A stretch of DNA of 64,000 nt from Chondrus crispus (GCF_000350225.1 NW_005178999.1:132256-196255); one strand, 5' to 3'; positions 12,943 to 25,214 are shown, counted from the first letter of the stretch. Notes: generated by a model not told the origin, from the sequence alone. Made by a program: numbers and translations.

Positions 12943-15900
12943 TTGGGGCGGAGACACGCTCGCCAAGCGAGCCCCTCCAACCCCGATCCGACGGGCATGG
13001 GGACGCTCCGCCGACCGTGGCGTCTTAACAACGGGAGGCGCTTCCCCGACGACAAGACCGTCGAGCCAGTTTGTACACTGTCTCGACGTAATTACAAGGT
13101 CTACGCTGACCTTGGGATCACCACCTCCATCATGGTGCGTCAACTCACCATCCTGGACACGGGTGCCGGCTCCAATTTTGTCCGCGCCGACACCCTGCCC
13201 AAAGAATGGGAGCGCTTAGTCGAACCGGGGGATGTCCCGACGATCGCTGACGCGAATGGGCGGTCGTTACGAACAAGCGGGACCATCACCCTCGTTGTTC
13301 GACTAGCCACTCGCACCATGAAATGCAAGTTCATCGTGTGCGAGCGCCTGGCAGCCCCCGTCATCCTGGGCTGTGACTTTAACGACAAGTTTGTCGAGGC
13401 CATCTATCCACGTCGGAAGGTGGTCGAGCTCGATGATGGGACGAAAATCCCCATCGTGAGAAAACCGGCAACTCGTCGAGCCGAAGCACCTCCGCCCCCT
13501 CGGAGCAGGAGTATGAAAACGACCCGGGTCGAGTTTCCGCCAAACTCAAGGTTCTCGTCCGGTTATCATACCACCCGAGACGCAAGCCTGGGTGCATGTG
13601 ACCAACGGTCGCACGGTTCTTTCCGTTTTGGAACCCAACCTGCAGTTATATGCGAAACACCGCGTCTCCCTGTCGAATGGGGTCGGGCACATCACCGCAC
13701 TTCGAGAGTTCAAGGTCTTGGTAGCCAACTTCGCCTCCGCCCCCAAGCGCCTCTCGAAGAACCAGGTGCTGGGGTACGTTACCCCTCATCCGCGTGCCAT
13801 GATACGCACCGCGATGCCTCTTGACGCCCTCCTAGCGGCGGAATTTACAGAAGGGAACAAGCCCCAATCTGAGAAGGGGGAGGAGCTCCCCCCGGCTTCG
13901 TCGAAGGAAGAACCCCAAGAATTTGATGCTGTCTCCCTCCAACATCTGCCGTCGCATGTCCGCACGCGAGTACGTGACATGCTTACGCCGTACTCCCGTA
14001 TGTGGAGTGGCGATCTCGGGGAAGTCCGGGCTACGCAGCACCGGATCGAACTCAACCCCGGCTCGAAGCCGTTTCGATGTCAGCCATATTGGGCTGGACC
14101 TCGGTCTCGACAAGCCGAACAAGACGCTGTGGATGGGATGATCTCAAGCGGGTTCATCTCCCGATCACAATCAGAATGGGCATCCCCGGTGGTCCTCATT
14201 CCCAAACCGGATGGATCCCTCTGTTTCTGCGTCGATTACAGACGTTTGAACGCGATGACAGTACGGGACACGTACCCGATTCCTCGCATGGACGAGTGTC
14301 TGGACTCGCTCGGCGAAGCGAACGTGTTCACAACTCTAGATTGTAACTCGGGTTATTGGCAAATCCCCGTTGCGGAAGAAGACCGTCCGAAAACCACGTT
14401 CACGTGTCATGCCGGTACTTATCAATTTAACCGAATGCCGTTCGGGCTAATGAATGCGCCCGCCACATTTCAACGGATATTGGACATTCTCCTCTCTGGA
14501 TACCGATGGAAGAGCTGCCTCATCTATCTAGATGACATTATCATATTCTCGAAGGATTATGAAACTCATCTCAAGGATGTCAAGGTTATTCTCTCTGCGT
14601 TACAACAAGAGGGGTTATCACTGAAATTGAACAAGTGTAAATTCTTTCAGGACTCCGTGGAGTACCTGGGCCACATCATTCGACCCGGGGAACTTCATGT
14701 CCACCCGAAGAATGTCTCGGCTTTGGCCGAGGCCAAGCCGCCACGAACCCAGACCGAGCTTCGCTCGTTTCTAGGTATGTGTAACGTGTACCGACGTTTC
14801 GTCGACCACTTCGCCAAGATTGCGGCGCCGTTGACGTCCATGCTCAAGAAGGGAGAGCCCGATCGGCTCCCCGAACTGGACGAAGATCGCAGGTCTGCCT
14901 TCGAAGCTCTGAAGACTTGCCTGATTTCCCCGCCGATCTTACGACTACCGCGGCTCGGGCTACCGTATTCCCTCGACACGGATGCATCCGACGCACAACT
15001 CGGTTGCACGTTATTACAGCAACACGAGGATGGTAACAGATACCCTGTCGGGTTCTGGTCGCGAACGCTCTCGTCGGCGGAAAGAAATTACTCCACGACG
15101 GAGAAAGAATGTTTGGCCATCGTGTGGGCCATTCAGACGCTGCGTCCTTACTTGGAACGCGAGCGATTTACAGTCAACACCGACCATCATTCCCTTCGCT
15201 GGTTAATGAATCTCGCCGACGCAAGCGGGCGTTTAGCACGGTGGCGCTTGCGCCTAGCCGAGTTTGACTTCGACGTCACGTACGTGAAGGGCCTCAAGAA
15301 TTGTCTCGCCGACGCCCTCAGTAGAATACCGTCTACAGGGGGCACAACCGTCCCCATCGACGAAGAAATACCGTGCTTCTCCGTTTTGGAGTTTCACGAA
15401 GACAAGCCGGAAGTGGAATCCGAGGAGTGGGACGACGACATTCACGACGGATGCTTCGCCCTCGCCCCCCCGGCTTCCAAGACCGCAATTACACACGACG
15501 AGAATGTACTCGCTCAACACTCCGACCCGTTCTGTAAGGAGATCGCTTCCCATCTTAAGAAGGGGGAGGGTGTGGCCCAAATTCGCCTCTCCAAGTTCTT
15601 CATGAACAAGGAAGGGGTACTTTGTCGGAAAGCGCACCTTGACGGTGTTGAGCAAATCGTCGTACCAACCACTCTGCGCGAGCGAGTGTTGTATATGGCG
15701 CATTACCCTGCCGCCTCGGGACACCCCGGAGGCAGGCGTCTGTTCTACACATTAAGACAACGGTGCTACTGGCCGAGTATGTCCGTCGACGCATACGCCA
15801 CAGTGAGAAGGTGCTCCGACTGTGCGAAAGCCCGCATTAAATTGCGTAAGCACAACGCGAAGTTGAAAACGTTCCCTCCGATGGGACCCTTGGAGTTTAT

Positions 15901-17812
15901 CGCTATTGACATCCTAGGCGAACTCCCCAGAACACCAAGAGGCAATCGATACCTCTTGGTAATATCTGATCGTTACTCAAAGCTGACCCGAACGGTGCCG
16001 CTTAAGAGAATTACCGCCGAGACCGTTGCTCAAGCGTTCGTCACACACTGGGTCTTCGTATACGGAGCCCCAGTGAAGCTACTCTCCGACAATGGGAGTC
16101 AATTCACGTCAAGGTTCTTCCTTGCCGTGTGCAAAATCCTTCGCGTTGAAAGCGTGTTCACCACAGCTTATCACCCACAAGCTAATGGACAAGTGGAGAG
16201 GTTCAACCGCACCCTGGTTTCCTCCCTACGGCACTACCTAGCCGACAACCAACGCGATTGGGACCAGTTCACGGACGGGCTAACCTACGATTACAATTGT
16301 ACCGTGAATCGCATGATCGGTATGAAGCCGTTTGACCTTGTTTTATCCCGGACACCGGCGCCGCTTTCCATCCAACAGACCCCTACACTGGAACAGGATG
16401 TCTCGCGGACGCAATAATTGCTCCGTTTCTTAACGTGGTTACGCGGGCTAATGTCAACAGCCCGCGACACGCTGCTCGCCGGTCAAGACCGCTATAAACG
16501 CGATTTTGACAAGAGATTGCGAACGCCGACACCGCAATACGAAATAGGTGATCAAGTCGTCATCGAGCGAGAGACATCCCTGCGAGTGGATGAGAAGACG
16601 GATAAGGACCGGGTCAATAACAAGTTCGCCCCTCAAACGGAAGGGCCGTTTCCGGTGGTGGCCCTAGACGAGCATACAGTGACCATTGTCCGGACTACAG
16701 GCCTGAAAGATAGAGTCTCGAGAGACCGCATTGTGAAAGCTCCCCCACTACGGACCATAACCGCCGACGCCGAACCCTCGTCACCTACGCCAACCGACGG
16801 CGACGCATCTACCTTCATCCCCGCCGAGGCACCTCCCCGCCCGCTGAGAGAAGATCTCGGCACAGGTAACCCGGATATATCTCCGCCAAGGTCAACAGAC
16901 CTTGAGGACCAAGACACTACTCGCGATAAGAACGAGATCGAAAACGCGACGCCGGGCGCGAAAGCAGCACGACCTTCAAGGTCGAAATCAATTATCCAGC
17001 CCAAAGGGGGCCCTCCTGCATCGGGATTACTGCACGCTCTCCGAGGCGGCACGCACGCCCGGGTCATTTCCCAATTGAGCAGGAGATCCGCTACTGTAGG
17101 CGAAGGATCCGTGTCTAAGGAGGGACTCCCTCCCCCACGGCTACAGTCACGGTTAGAGTCGCCTGGTCGCCGCGGCACGCATGCCCTGGAGAGGAGGTGT
17201 ACCGGAACAAGCCCCCGGCGAGCGACCGGCGCCCCGGGCGGCGATAAGTCACCAAGCGAACGAACGCGTACCCTCACTGCTAGGCCACAGGACACGTGGA
17301 CACGGGACCCGGGAAAAATTCGAAAGCAAATATCCCCGACCGAGCCCGCCGCACCGGCGGTGACCGCGGACTCCACTCGCTGCCCCAATGAGACGCCGTC
17401 GGGTACAGAGGAGATCGCCGGGAGGTACGTCGCTAAATTTGCGTCTATGTGCACCTTCGGTCAACCCCTCCCCCTGTCCCTGGGGAGCCCTCCTCACCGG
17501 TCAACCGCGGCTGATTCCTCATATCAACACGCGTCAAACACGCCCGCTGAGGCGACGAAACGACCTCCTTCCCCTACAGAGGAGGCCCCGCCGACCTACG
17601 TGGTTGAGGCGCTGACGGGGCACAAGCTGGGACCGGACGGGATACCACTCTTCGGAGTCCGTTGGTACGGATACACCGTGGACGATGACACCTGGGAACC
17701 CGCAAATTACATCGATTACAATACCGTTGTGCGGTTTTGCAAGCGCAAGCGTCTCCCCACCCCGGAACTCCACTTATGGTCCACCCGGGACAGCGTGGGG
17801 GTCGACAACTAG
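12943..17812 (+). CDS. pol: pol region of element B (protease, RT, RNase H, integrase, chromodomain)
   Basis: Domains in order are an aspartic protease with an LDTGAGSN active-site motif near 13,150, reverse transcriptase about 14,050-14,780 with the YLDD motif near 14,525, RNase H about 14,950-15,330, the integrase zinc-binding part about 15,690-15,840, the integrase catalytic core about 15,890-16,230, a long low-complexity tail, and a chromodomain at the end. The order RT-RNase H-integrase-chromodomain places the element in the chromovirus-like branch of Ty3/gypsy. Confidence 0.9.
17590..17770 (+). other. chromodomain at the C-terminus of element B pol
   Basis: The translation shows an aromatic-rich chromodomain pattern: a valine-rich first strand, then a YLV-type middle with the W-Y-G-Y and D-D-T-W-E-P core. 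Chromodomains in chromoviruses bind modified histones and steer integration to heterochromatin; that role here is inferred from the family. Confidence 0.8.
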
Positions 17813-18507
17813 CTCACGCGCTCACCGTTTAGTTGTTGGTGTGGCGCCCCGTGTCCTCTCCTGACGACGGCCCTCACCCTACTCCAGTTGCGGCAACCGC
17901 CACCTAGCGGTTTTGGCAGCACCATTCCCCGGGGTGCGGGTGATCCGTTCCGTCCCGGACCCCATCGACCGCACACGGGCCTTCGTGTCATAGCACGTCC
18001 GTCATCCGCCTTACGTGAGCCGAGAGCCGCAACGTCCCTGCTGGTCTGTCGGGAGGACGTCAAGTCCAACCGGTTGTACGCCCCAAGCGGCGTGGTCACG
18101 CCTCGCGACCGGCGCCCCCCCCGACTTACGAGTCGTGTTGGCTCCTCGGGTGGTGACGCCTCAAGTCACGCCCCGTCATATGGCACCCTCGCACCCCCTT
18201 TTGGGTACCGCGCGCGACAACCCGGGATCCTGCACTAGGGCAGTCACGTCACTCCCCCTACCTCTACCGGTCGGCAACCCGCTGGCGTTACGTGAAATCT
18301 GCGCTTCTCCGACCTTCCCGTCCTCGCGAGTGACGTTTCGCAGTCGCCGCTGTAGCGGCTGGCCGGAGCGACCCCCCCCGCAGTGTGTGTCCTCTCTGGA
18401 GCCCGACACACGAGATAAGCGGGGGTCAACGTTGCCGTGACCCTCATAGAGGGCTGACCCCGTCTCTGGCTTCGACCCCCTGGCGGAGACAACCGTCACT
18501 CGCCATA
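17813..18507. other. non-coding stretch of element B after pol
   Basis: No convincing coding region was seen between the end of pol and the next plus-strand ORF. It is GC-rich and contains an AG-rich run (AGAGAGAGAG) at its right edge near 18,525. Confidence 0.5.
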
Positions 18508-18924
18508 ATGAAAAAAAGAGAGAGAGAGAGAACGAAAAAGAGAGCGATTTGTCGCGTCGAATACGAGTATCGCGGGAACACCGTTCCCGGAGTGCTGTCG
18601 TTACGACGCTCGCCCGTGAGTCGGATTACCACAAGGGGAGACGCGGACCACCCTCCCCGTACAGAGCCCATCGATATCAACGTCATTGACAACGACTCGG
18701 GCCCTCACGTCGTGCATCTCGGCCCCAACTTACCGCACGCCGCTCCGCGTATCCGCAAACGTCTACAAAAGTCACTCCTGAGAAGAGAGGTCCCATTTAT
18801 GGCTAGCCATCACACCTCCCTCGGAGTATCTCCCCTCTTTCCCGACTCGTGGGTTACGCGCTACCCCGGGGTGCTCCTTTACGAGGACGCACACCCGCCA
18901 CATACCACGACTCCTCATAAGTAG
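18508..18924 (+). CDS. accessory ORF of element B, sense strand
   Basis: The ATG at 18,508 opens a 138-residue frame starting with a strongly basic Lys/Arg/Glu stretch. I do not recognise it. It lies between pol and the 3' LTR and overlaps the end of the antisense ORF by ten bases, so the two frames converge. The basic start could act in nucleic-acid binding or nuclear import, but that is a guess. Confidence 0.35.
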   Translation: MKKRERERTKKRAICRVEYEYRGNTVPGVLSLRRSPVSRITTRGDADHPPRTEPIDINVIDNDSGPHVVHLGPNLPHAAPRIRKRLQKSLLRREVPFMASHHTSLGVSPLFPDSWVTRYPGVLLYEDAHPPHTTTPHK

Positions 18925-20510
18925 ACGAGATCATCCTCGACCCCGGTGACAGGAGCCACTGGTGCATCCGAAGGGATCGACCCCTCATCAGAATCGAGGG
19001 GGTCCCCCGGGACCGTCGCCACCGCCGGAGCCGTCCCTCCCATCGCGGTGTCCACCACGACCGTGGTAACTCCCGCGTCCACCGCCGTCTTGAGGCGCTT
19101 CACTCCCGCCACAAACTCGGCGTTGCTCACTAATTTCAAGAGTTCGTCCTCGGAGACGCCCAACTCGGCAAACATACGCCGCCGTACACCCGACTCCCCT
19201 TTCGAAGTCACCGATCGCGATTGCTCCCCAACTGTCGGGCTCTCGCCCCCCAGGGGAGCCTCCGGTCGTACCGGTCCGCCCGGCTGACTTGCCGAGTCTT
19301 GACCCTCGAGGGGTGTGTACGGCGCAACTACTGCCGTTGACACAGGGACCAGAGGCCCCTGCATTAATTCCGGTTGAAGGCTCGTAAACGACCCCGGGTC
19401 GAGCCGGATCCAACTACCGGCGTTCGGTTCGCCGGCATCGTCTCGCCTTCCCGGGGATGCGTTCGCGCGATCAGAGCGATCGTAATGGTGGCCCTGACAA
19501 TAAGGCACCCGTGGCCAGTCAACCCGGTCATGAAGATCTAGCAGCGTATTCAGCTGCTCGCAAACCCAAGCCCCACCAAGGACCCCTTCCAAGTCTAGCT
19601 TGCGCAACCATCGGACAATCATGGTCGGCAACACGTATAGCCGGCCGTCCAGCGATGACCAAATGAACCTTTTCGCCACGATAGCGATCCATTCGCTGAG
19701 GAAAATCATCCAACGCGGAGACTGCGGCGAGTCATTCAGACTCAAGCCGAAATACACCAGACAAGGTGGGACCTCCGCAACGAAGTCCGCCGGGACTTCG
19801 TACTGCGAAAACCAATGTGGTATCTGAGGATACCGCTCATACCGAGAACGCGGCTCGAAAGTCGTCGCTTCGATCCACTCATAGGCGACAAACACGCCGA
19901 GAGCGTTGCGCATCCGACGCTCGTATTTCAGCTTGTCGTAATACCCGGGGTTGCTTTCCCGTTCTACGTATCTCTCGTAGCGAGGTGGGAGGATCGGCTT
20001 ATCCCACGCCATGTATGCGATCCCCGGCTCCTCAACTCGTTCCGGTAGATGATCCAACAATCGCCGCAGATTGGCGACATAACCGCGATCGCCCTCTGTA
20101 CGATACGCCCACGTATCAAAGTCCCCTTCTACGGGAATTGGGCGATTGCACGGCGTCCTCGACAGCCGACGAACCAACGACGCTACGTATCTCTGACGTC
20201 GATCACGCCCAATACGGCGGTATTTCGGCCAGACATGCTCGCCGTCCACTACGAGACGGTAGCAAAAATCGCGTGACCATACAGCTCGTAGGCTGAGACC
20301 CCCGGGGAGAGCACCGGTCACATCCGCGTACGACCGCACGAGATGTGTGTCCCGTAACCCCCCGGGAGCAAGGAATGGAGCCCGTTCGAATAGCAAGGGA
20401 TCGTCGGACATGCCCTTGCCACGCAGCAATCGAGGGGACGGCCACCCCCGCAACTCTACCTCCTCCGTGTCCCCCGCATCCCCGTAGGGGTTGCGGAACC
20501 GATCCATCAT
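18915..20510 (-). CDS. long antisense ORF in the 3' part of element B
   Basis: An uninterrupted minus-strand frame of 531 codons runs from an ATG at 20,510 to a stop at 18,915; the open frame extends upstream to about 20,672, close to the 3' LTR. The product has a Trp/Tyr/Arg-rich, globular-looking first 330 residues and a Ser/Gly/Pro-rich, acidic last 200 residues. No family was recognised. Antisense ORFs between pol and the 3' LTR are known in some plant gypsy lineages, but I cannot show homology to those. The remaining length and open frame suggest it was under coding constraint until recently. Confidence 0.55.
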   Translation of the reverse strand: MMDRFRNPYGDAGDTEEVELRGWPSPRLLRGKGMSDDPLLFERAPFLAPGGLRDTHLVRSYADVTGALPGGLSLRAVWSRDFCYRLVVDGEHVWPKYRRIGRDRRQRYVASLVRRLSRTPCNRPIPVEGDFDTWAYRTEGDRGYVANLRRLLDHLPERVEEPGIAYMAWDKPILPPRYERYVERESNPGYYDKLKYERRMRNALGVFVAYEWIEATTFEPRSRYERYPQIPHWFSQYEVPADFVAEVPPCLVYFGLSLNDSPQSPRWMIFLSEWIAIVAKRFIWSSLDGRLYVLPTMIVRWLRKLDLEGVLGGAWVCEQLNTLLDLHDRVDWPRVPYCQGHHYDRSDRANASPGRRDDAGEPNAGSWIRLDPGSFTSLQPELMQGPLVPVSTAVVAPYTPLEGQDSASQPGGPVRPEAPLGGESPTVGEQSRSVTSKGESGVRRRMFAELGVSEDELLKLVSNAEFVAGVKRLKTAVDAGVTTVVVDTAMGGTAPAVATVPGDPLDSDEGSIPSDAPVAPVTGVEDDLVYL

Positions 20511-20790
20511 CGCCGCGCCGACCCGGGCAAGAGGCCTCTCCGATGACAACTCGTTCCGTCCCGCGTACCGTGACCACGTGGACTGCGCGGAGGAAACTAC
20601 AAGAGGAAGGCGAAGACAAACCGGCCGCGCTAGATGGGAAGTTGGAATATTGAGGAAGACCGCCTCCGACAAGCTGGCTTGCAGAAACCCACGCTTTCAG
20701 TTTACCCGCGGCCGCTGGTCCAAAAAAAAACCCCCCCCGATAATTCGGCGATGATTTCTACAGTACCTGCACGCGCGAACGCGTGGTTCT

Positions 20791-20805
20791 CTAAGAAGGG
20801 GGATC
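20791..20805 (+). other. polypurine tract of element B
   Basis: A purine-rich AAGAAGGGGGA run ends directly before the TG of the 3' LTR, as expected for the plus-strand primer. Confidence 0.7.
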
Positions 20806-21454
20806 TGTAGTGCACTGTACTCGGTACCGGGACAGCTGTTCTAATCTCGCCAAAATCGCGCTCGCCGCCACCACGTGTACCACGGGTACACGTGGACTCT
20901 TGTCTCTCTGCCGGACCATACCGGTGGACACGTGTGAGCCGTCTGCCATCTGTCGGGTCTATAGGGGCCGTTACTTGGTCCCCTCGCGGCTACACCCGTT
21001 ATATTCTAGTTACTCTAATTTACAGTATAATTTAGCTTCGCCATGACGGCGACGGGGACTATATAGTCAACCCGATGATGATCAAAGTAAAGAGGCACGA
21101 AGCCTCGGGTCTTTTACCTTGGTTTCTGGAATCCAGGTTGTAGCCTCGACTCGGTACTGGCTCGCCCATACCGACCGAGCCATCTACACCCCTGGAATCC
21201 CAACTGCCTTCCCCGCGCGCGTCGACCCCAACCGCGCGAGCGCTACGTTAGTTACTGTGCTGTCCGTTCTGTTAGTTCTGTTTTTCCTTTAATTCATCCT
21301 GTTTATTGCTGACTACGTTGCTACTTTCCTACCGCGCAAGCCGCGCCCGGATCCCGGTTCCGGTCATCCACCGGGTGGTCTCCCGAATTTCCTTACGCGT
21401 CCGAACGCGCGTCGCTCTGCCTACAGCCGCCACCCGTGGCTGTAGTGCACGACA
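20806..21454 (+). repeat. 3' LTR of element B
   Basis: It has the same length as the 5' LTR (649 bases) and about six substitutions relative to it, with no length change. Confidence 0.95.
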
Positions 21455-21459
21455 GATAG
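21455..21459. repeat. target-site duplication, right (GATAG)
   Basis: It matches 9,995-9,999 exactly and defines the right boundary of element B. Confidence 0.9.
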
Positions 21460-24400
21460 GAAGCGGAAGGAAGGACAGTACGGACTGCCTTACGAAAGCC
21501 GACTACAGATCGACGAGTGGAGCGGGAAGAACGCGGTCTCTCAAATCAGGAAACAAATAGCCGGCGGGCATTCCGTACTGCCCGAAAAGGAACGACCCTC
21601 GTGGTAATAGGTGGGGCGAAGGGTAGAGACACCGTGCTGGTTCCGGTGCACGCGCAAAAGGAACGCGCAAATTGCACATCAGATCCGTGAGCGGATGGGA
21701 AGAAAGAGGAGGAGCCGCCGTCTGCCCGTACCTCAGGGCCGGCCGCTCCGTCAAACCGCCTCCCTCACCCCGAAAGAGCGAAAAATTGACGGGGGAAAAT
21801 TAAAGGTGGAAAATCACACCGGACAACAGAGGGCACAGGCATTACGTGCGCGCGCAAGCCGCGCGTGTCACAATCAATTTGACGGTGGTCCACCGCCGCG
21901 TATGGCGTGTACCCTTCCGTGCCCGGACCGACACCGGCTCCCATCCTTGTACACGAACAATGTGAGTGCAGTTGGAAGCACCCGGTCCTCAGACCAAGCG
22001 CCCCTAGAAGACCGGTTTGGTAATAGGAGAAATTAGGGTACCGTGGAAAGGGAGGCGTGCGCGGCACGCGCGCACCGCGCCGATCAAGAGAAAGATTTGC
22101 ACAACCACGGATCAAAACCGTCTGAGGCAAATCTGCTTACCCGTACAAGGGCGTTGACAGTCGACGCCCCATGGCTGACAGAACGCCCAACGCCGGACCG
22201 ACCTCCACCGCACGCTCGGCCCCTCGTGGTGGTACACACGAACGGTTCGGACCGTGACACTAACACCGCTACATGCACACCCTCACCGCCGAAGGGAAAA
22301 TGAAAAGTACTGTACGAGTGCGGTCGTCCAAGGCTCGGTATTGGAACAAACAGGACCCCAAGAGCACGTTGAGGACGAAGTTGCCGTCCTTGAGGTCGGA
22401 GGCGGGACGCCTCGCCGCCGCCGTAACTTCGTCGACGAGGTCACGTTAGCGAGCACGGACGAGATCCGCGCCGCCCCAAAGACGTGTTCGAGGACACGCG
22501 GTCCATCCTGGAGCTGACGGCACTGACGGCGCGAGGCGGGCACCATCGTTCGGTATGGGGCTCTCGGAAAATGAGCACTATTACCCCAAATATCTTCAAT
22601 ATGGCCAATATGGCAGGAGAGGGAGCGGAGTCGGAGCTCGTGCTGCTGCCGGAGTCCTTGCTGACTACGGGCAAGCTGGTGTAGACGCATGGCCTCCATG
22701 TGGCCGCGCAAGCCGGCAACGGACGCGCCGAGACGCAGCCGAGGGGTATGATGCCCGTGGAGCAACGCCTCCCTCACAGTCGACGTACCGGCTGAGACAG
22801 ACAGCGTCCGCACTCTCGCATAACTACGGTAACGGTTTCTGGACCAGAGAAGAGCCGTGCGCCGCGGCCCACGGAAAGAAAAGAGGATGCATTCGAGCTC
22901 CTGCCGCGAATATTACGTCAGCGCCTCGAAGACCCTTCCCACAACTGCCGCCATCGAGGGCTAATAATTGACGAAATTGAAGAGGGTGGGAAAATTACAC
23001 GCGACAGCCCGCGCAAAGACCCTGGGAGCCTACCGTGCCGGGAGTCGGGCAGAAGAGAGGCGGATTAGGGACGGAGGAGAAGGAAAGAAAGGAGCCATAC
23101 GGGAACGAGAGCTGGTTCCAGGGCGCAATGGTGTCGCTGTACGCCCCCGAGCAGTGTCAAGCGGCTGTCGCATACCGTCTTCGGTTGAATTTGCGCAGAG
23201 GCTGACAGCGCACCAATCACCGCTCGTGCTGAAATTTTTGCCAAAAAATCACCGAGGAAATTTTTGGTGGCTAAATTTTGATGATTCATTTTTGTGATTT
23301 GATCAAGGGCTCAGAGCCTGGTCGCATACGCGCTCGCACGGGTACTGTACACTACCACCGCTCCTTCCTGCACCGCCACATCGTCAGCACGAAGTCGTCG
23401 CGGAACTGTCCTTCGACCTGGCCGACTCCCGCCACCTCCCGATCGCCTTCGCCCGCGTCGGACGGGCTCGCGCGCTCCACGTGCTCGTCGCCCACCACGA
23501 CCTGCCGCTCGAATCCGTCTTCCCGAACCACGACCTCGCAGGCGCCCCGCTGCCCGTCCGCACGCCACACGTCACTGACCTCGCCGCCGACGGCGAGGTG
23601 CGTCAAGGAAGACACAAACAGCTGCGCGCGGCGCCCTCGCCACGGATGGCGAGGGGCGCCATACGCGTAACGCGCACCACCCTCACCTCTGACGAACCGC
23701 GCGTGGCTGGGGCTAAGAAAGAATGGGAGGAAGGACCGAACTACGCCAAAACGGACGAGGCAGGGATAAGAATCCCTCACAAAAGGACGGAGCGTGACGA
23801 TCAGCACGCACGTGGCGAGGCAAAACCGGGAAATAAAAAGACGGGCAACTGACTCACATCCAGACGAAAGGCGTGATTGTCAGAAGGACACAAAGCGAAG
23901 GGGACGCACGCGGGAACAATGGGCGCCCTTTCAGTCCGCGACACGTGCGTGGTGCATTGAACTGAACCGCCATCAAGTCGGCGGATATAATTGAACCCCC
24001 GGGGCCCTTTCTGATGAATCGGCGGCAACAGTAACCCCAAACGTAAGGTCCCTCCTGAAGCGTCGTGGGAGCTCTGGTACACTTCCCCGGCTCCCAGGGG
24101 AGGGAACGAATGAATAAGTAGTGAACGCGTCCCCGCGACACGTAGTTTGCCCGCTGACGGGATGCGACGCAATGAGGACGAAGCGGCGCTGGACACACGA
24201 CGACATGATCCACACAACGACGAGGGGGCGTGGGGAGAGGCAACCATGGCTGCTCCAAAAGCTGTAATGCGTTGGACACTTGAAGCGTTAATGGCGTCAG
24301 GACAAGGCATCACAAACACTCGGAGGGGAAGAGGACCGCGAAGGGGGAGAACAGGCGCGGCGCCAGGGGCGCACGCGCATCGCGAATGAAAAAGTGTGAC

Positions 24401-24512
24401 GAGGGGAACGGTTGTGACGACAAAAGGATGGAGACTACATCCTGAGAGAGGCGACAATAAGGTCGGCAATACAGGCAGCCGTGAACGCGGACGTTCACCC
24501 TTGAGGGGGGGG
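21460..24512 (+). other. 3' internal part of element C, no recognised gene
   Basis: Three kilobases of GC-rich sequence lead to the 3' LTR of element C. Several open frames exist but are Arg/Pro-rich and appear on both strands at once, which is what high GC alone produces. An AT-rich patch at 23,225-23,310 interrupts it. A GC-rich frame at about 23,360-23,650 reads like protein but matches no family I know. The end (24,481-24,512) has a short hairpin and a G-rich purine run directly before the LTR. Confidence 0.5.
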
Positions 24513-25214
24513 CCGTGTAGTATAAACCTCCCCTGGGGCTTTTTAGTTAGATTAGATCAACAACAGGATCCCGTACTGTAGAGCTCGACGCTCTACAGTA
24601 CAACCGCGCGTGTCCACGTGTACACCATGGGGACGAGGGACACGCGCATACACGTGCACACGTGTACACGCGCGGGCGAAGCGCGCACGCACCACGGGTA
24701 ATACGTGTACTGTCAGCCTCGACATAGCTGACAGTATTACAGTGCGGGCCGACCTGCACTACAGTAGCCCACTACAGTACCTCGGTACTGTGGTGTTATG
24801 ATAGATTGTTTTGTATATTAAATACGCAGCGGACCGGCGGCGGCGTAGGGCGACAAGCACGGGCTTGTCCTCAACCGACCGCCAAGGTCAGTCCAGCCAG
24901 CTTATTCTAAACGTCGCCTTCGCTCTTCGCGCGCGTTTAGTCGGAGCCGAGCCGGAGTGGACGCCCAGCACGCGAGCGAGCACGGAACCGCCTCTGCCCG
25001 TCAGTACTGGTACGTCACCCAGTGCTGCTCCGGGGCGTCGAGGCGTCGATCCGCTCGTGCGTGCGCATGTCCCTGCTCGCTCCCGCTCTACCACCGCTAC
25101 CCGGGCCCGAGCCCGGTTCCGTAGCTGGTTGGCCCGCTTCACCCCTTCTCCGATCCGGGGTCTACAGGTCGAACTGCGCATACACCTCCAGTCGTCTGGG
25201 GGTGTTTATGCTAC
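24513..25214 (+). repeat. 3' LTR of element C
   Basis: It starts TGTAGTATAAAC and ends GTTTATGCTACA, is preceded by a G-rich purine tract, and is homologous to the element A LTR in opposite orientation, though clearly diverged. It contains the hairpin TACTGTAGAGC...GCTCTACAGTA near 24,575 and an AT-rich TATATTAAATA promoter-like site near 24,813. Confidence 0.82.

Larger units (their letters stand above)
10000..21454 (+). mobile_element. Ty3/gypsy chromodomain retrotransposon B, with both LTRs
   Basis: B is 11,455 bases long. It has paired 649-base LTRs, a 5-bp target duplication, a primer-binding site, gag, protease, RT, RNase H, integrase, a C-terminal chromodomain, then two additional reading frames and a purine tract before the 3' LTR. 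By eye the two LTRs differ at about six positions (roughly 1%), so it inserted recently on an evolutionary scale. It looks largely whole, with its gag-pol coding split only a few times, some of which may be read-through points used by the family. Confidence 0.93.
6665..25214 (+). mobile_element. Ty3/gypsy element C, split by nested element B and flanked by element A
   Basis: C is a plus-strand relative of A. Its protease, reverse transcriptase and RNase H parts occupy 6,665-9,400, a long non-coding 3' part is at 9,400-9,999 plus 21,455-24,512, and its 3' LTR is at 24,513-25,214. Element B (10,000-21,454) sits inside it with a 5-bp target duplication. Its 5' LTR and gag are not in the window. 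No integrase domain was recognised. It is broken in several places and is older than A and B because both lie in or against it. Confidence 0.75.

Noticed and set aside
16633-17454. Minus-strand open frame of 273 codons opposite the C-terminal part of element B pol
   Set aside because: It mirrors the low-complexity tail on the sense strand and shows no domain; considered a shadow.
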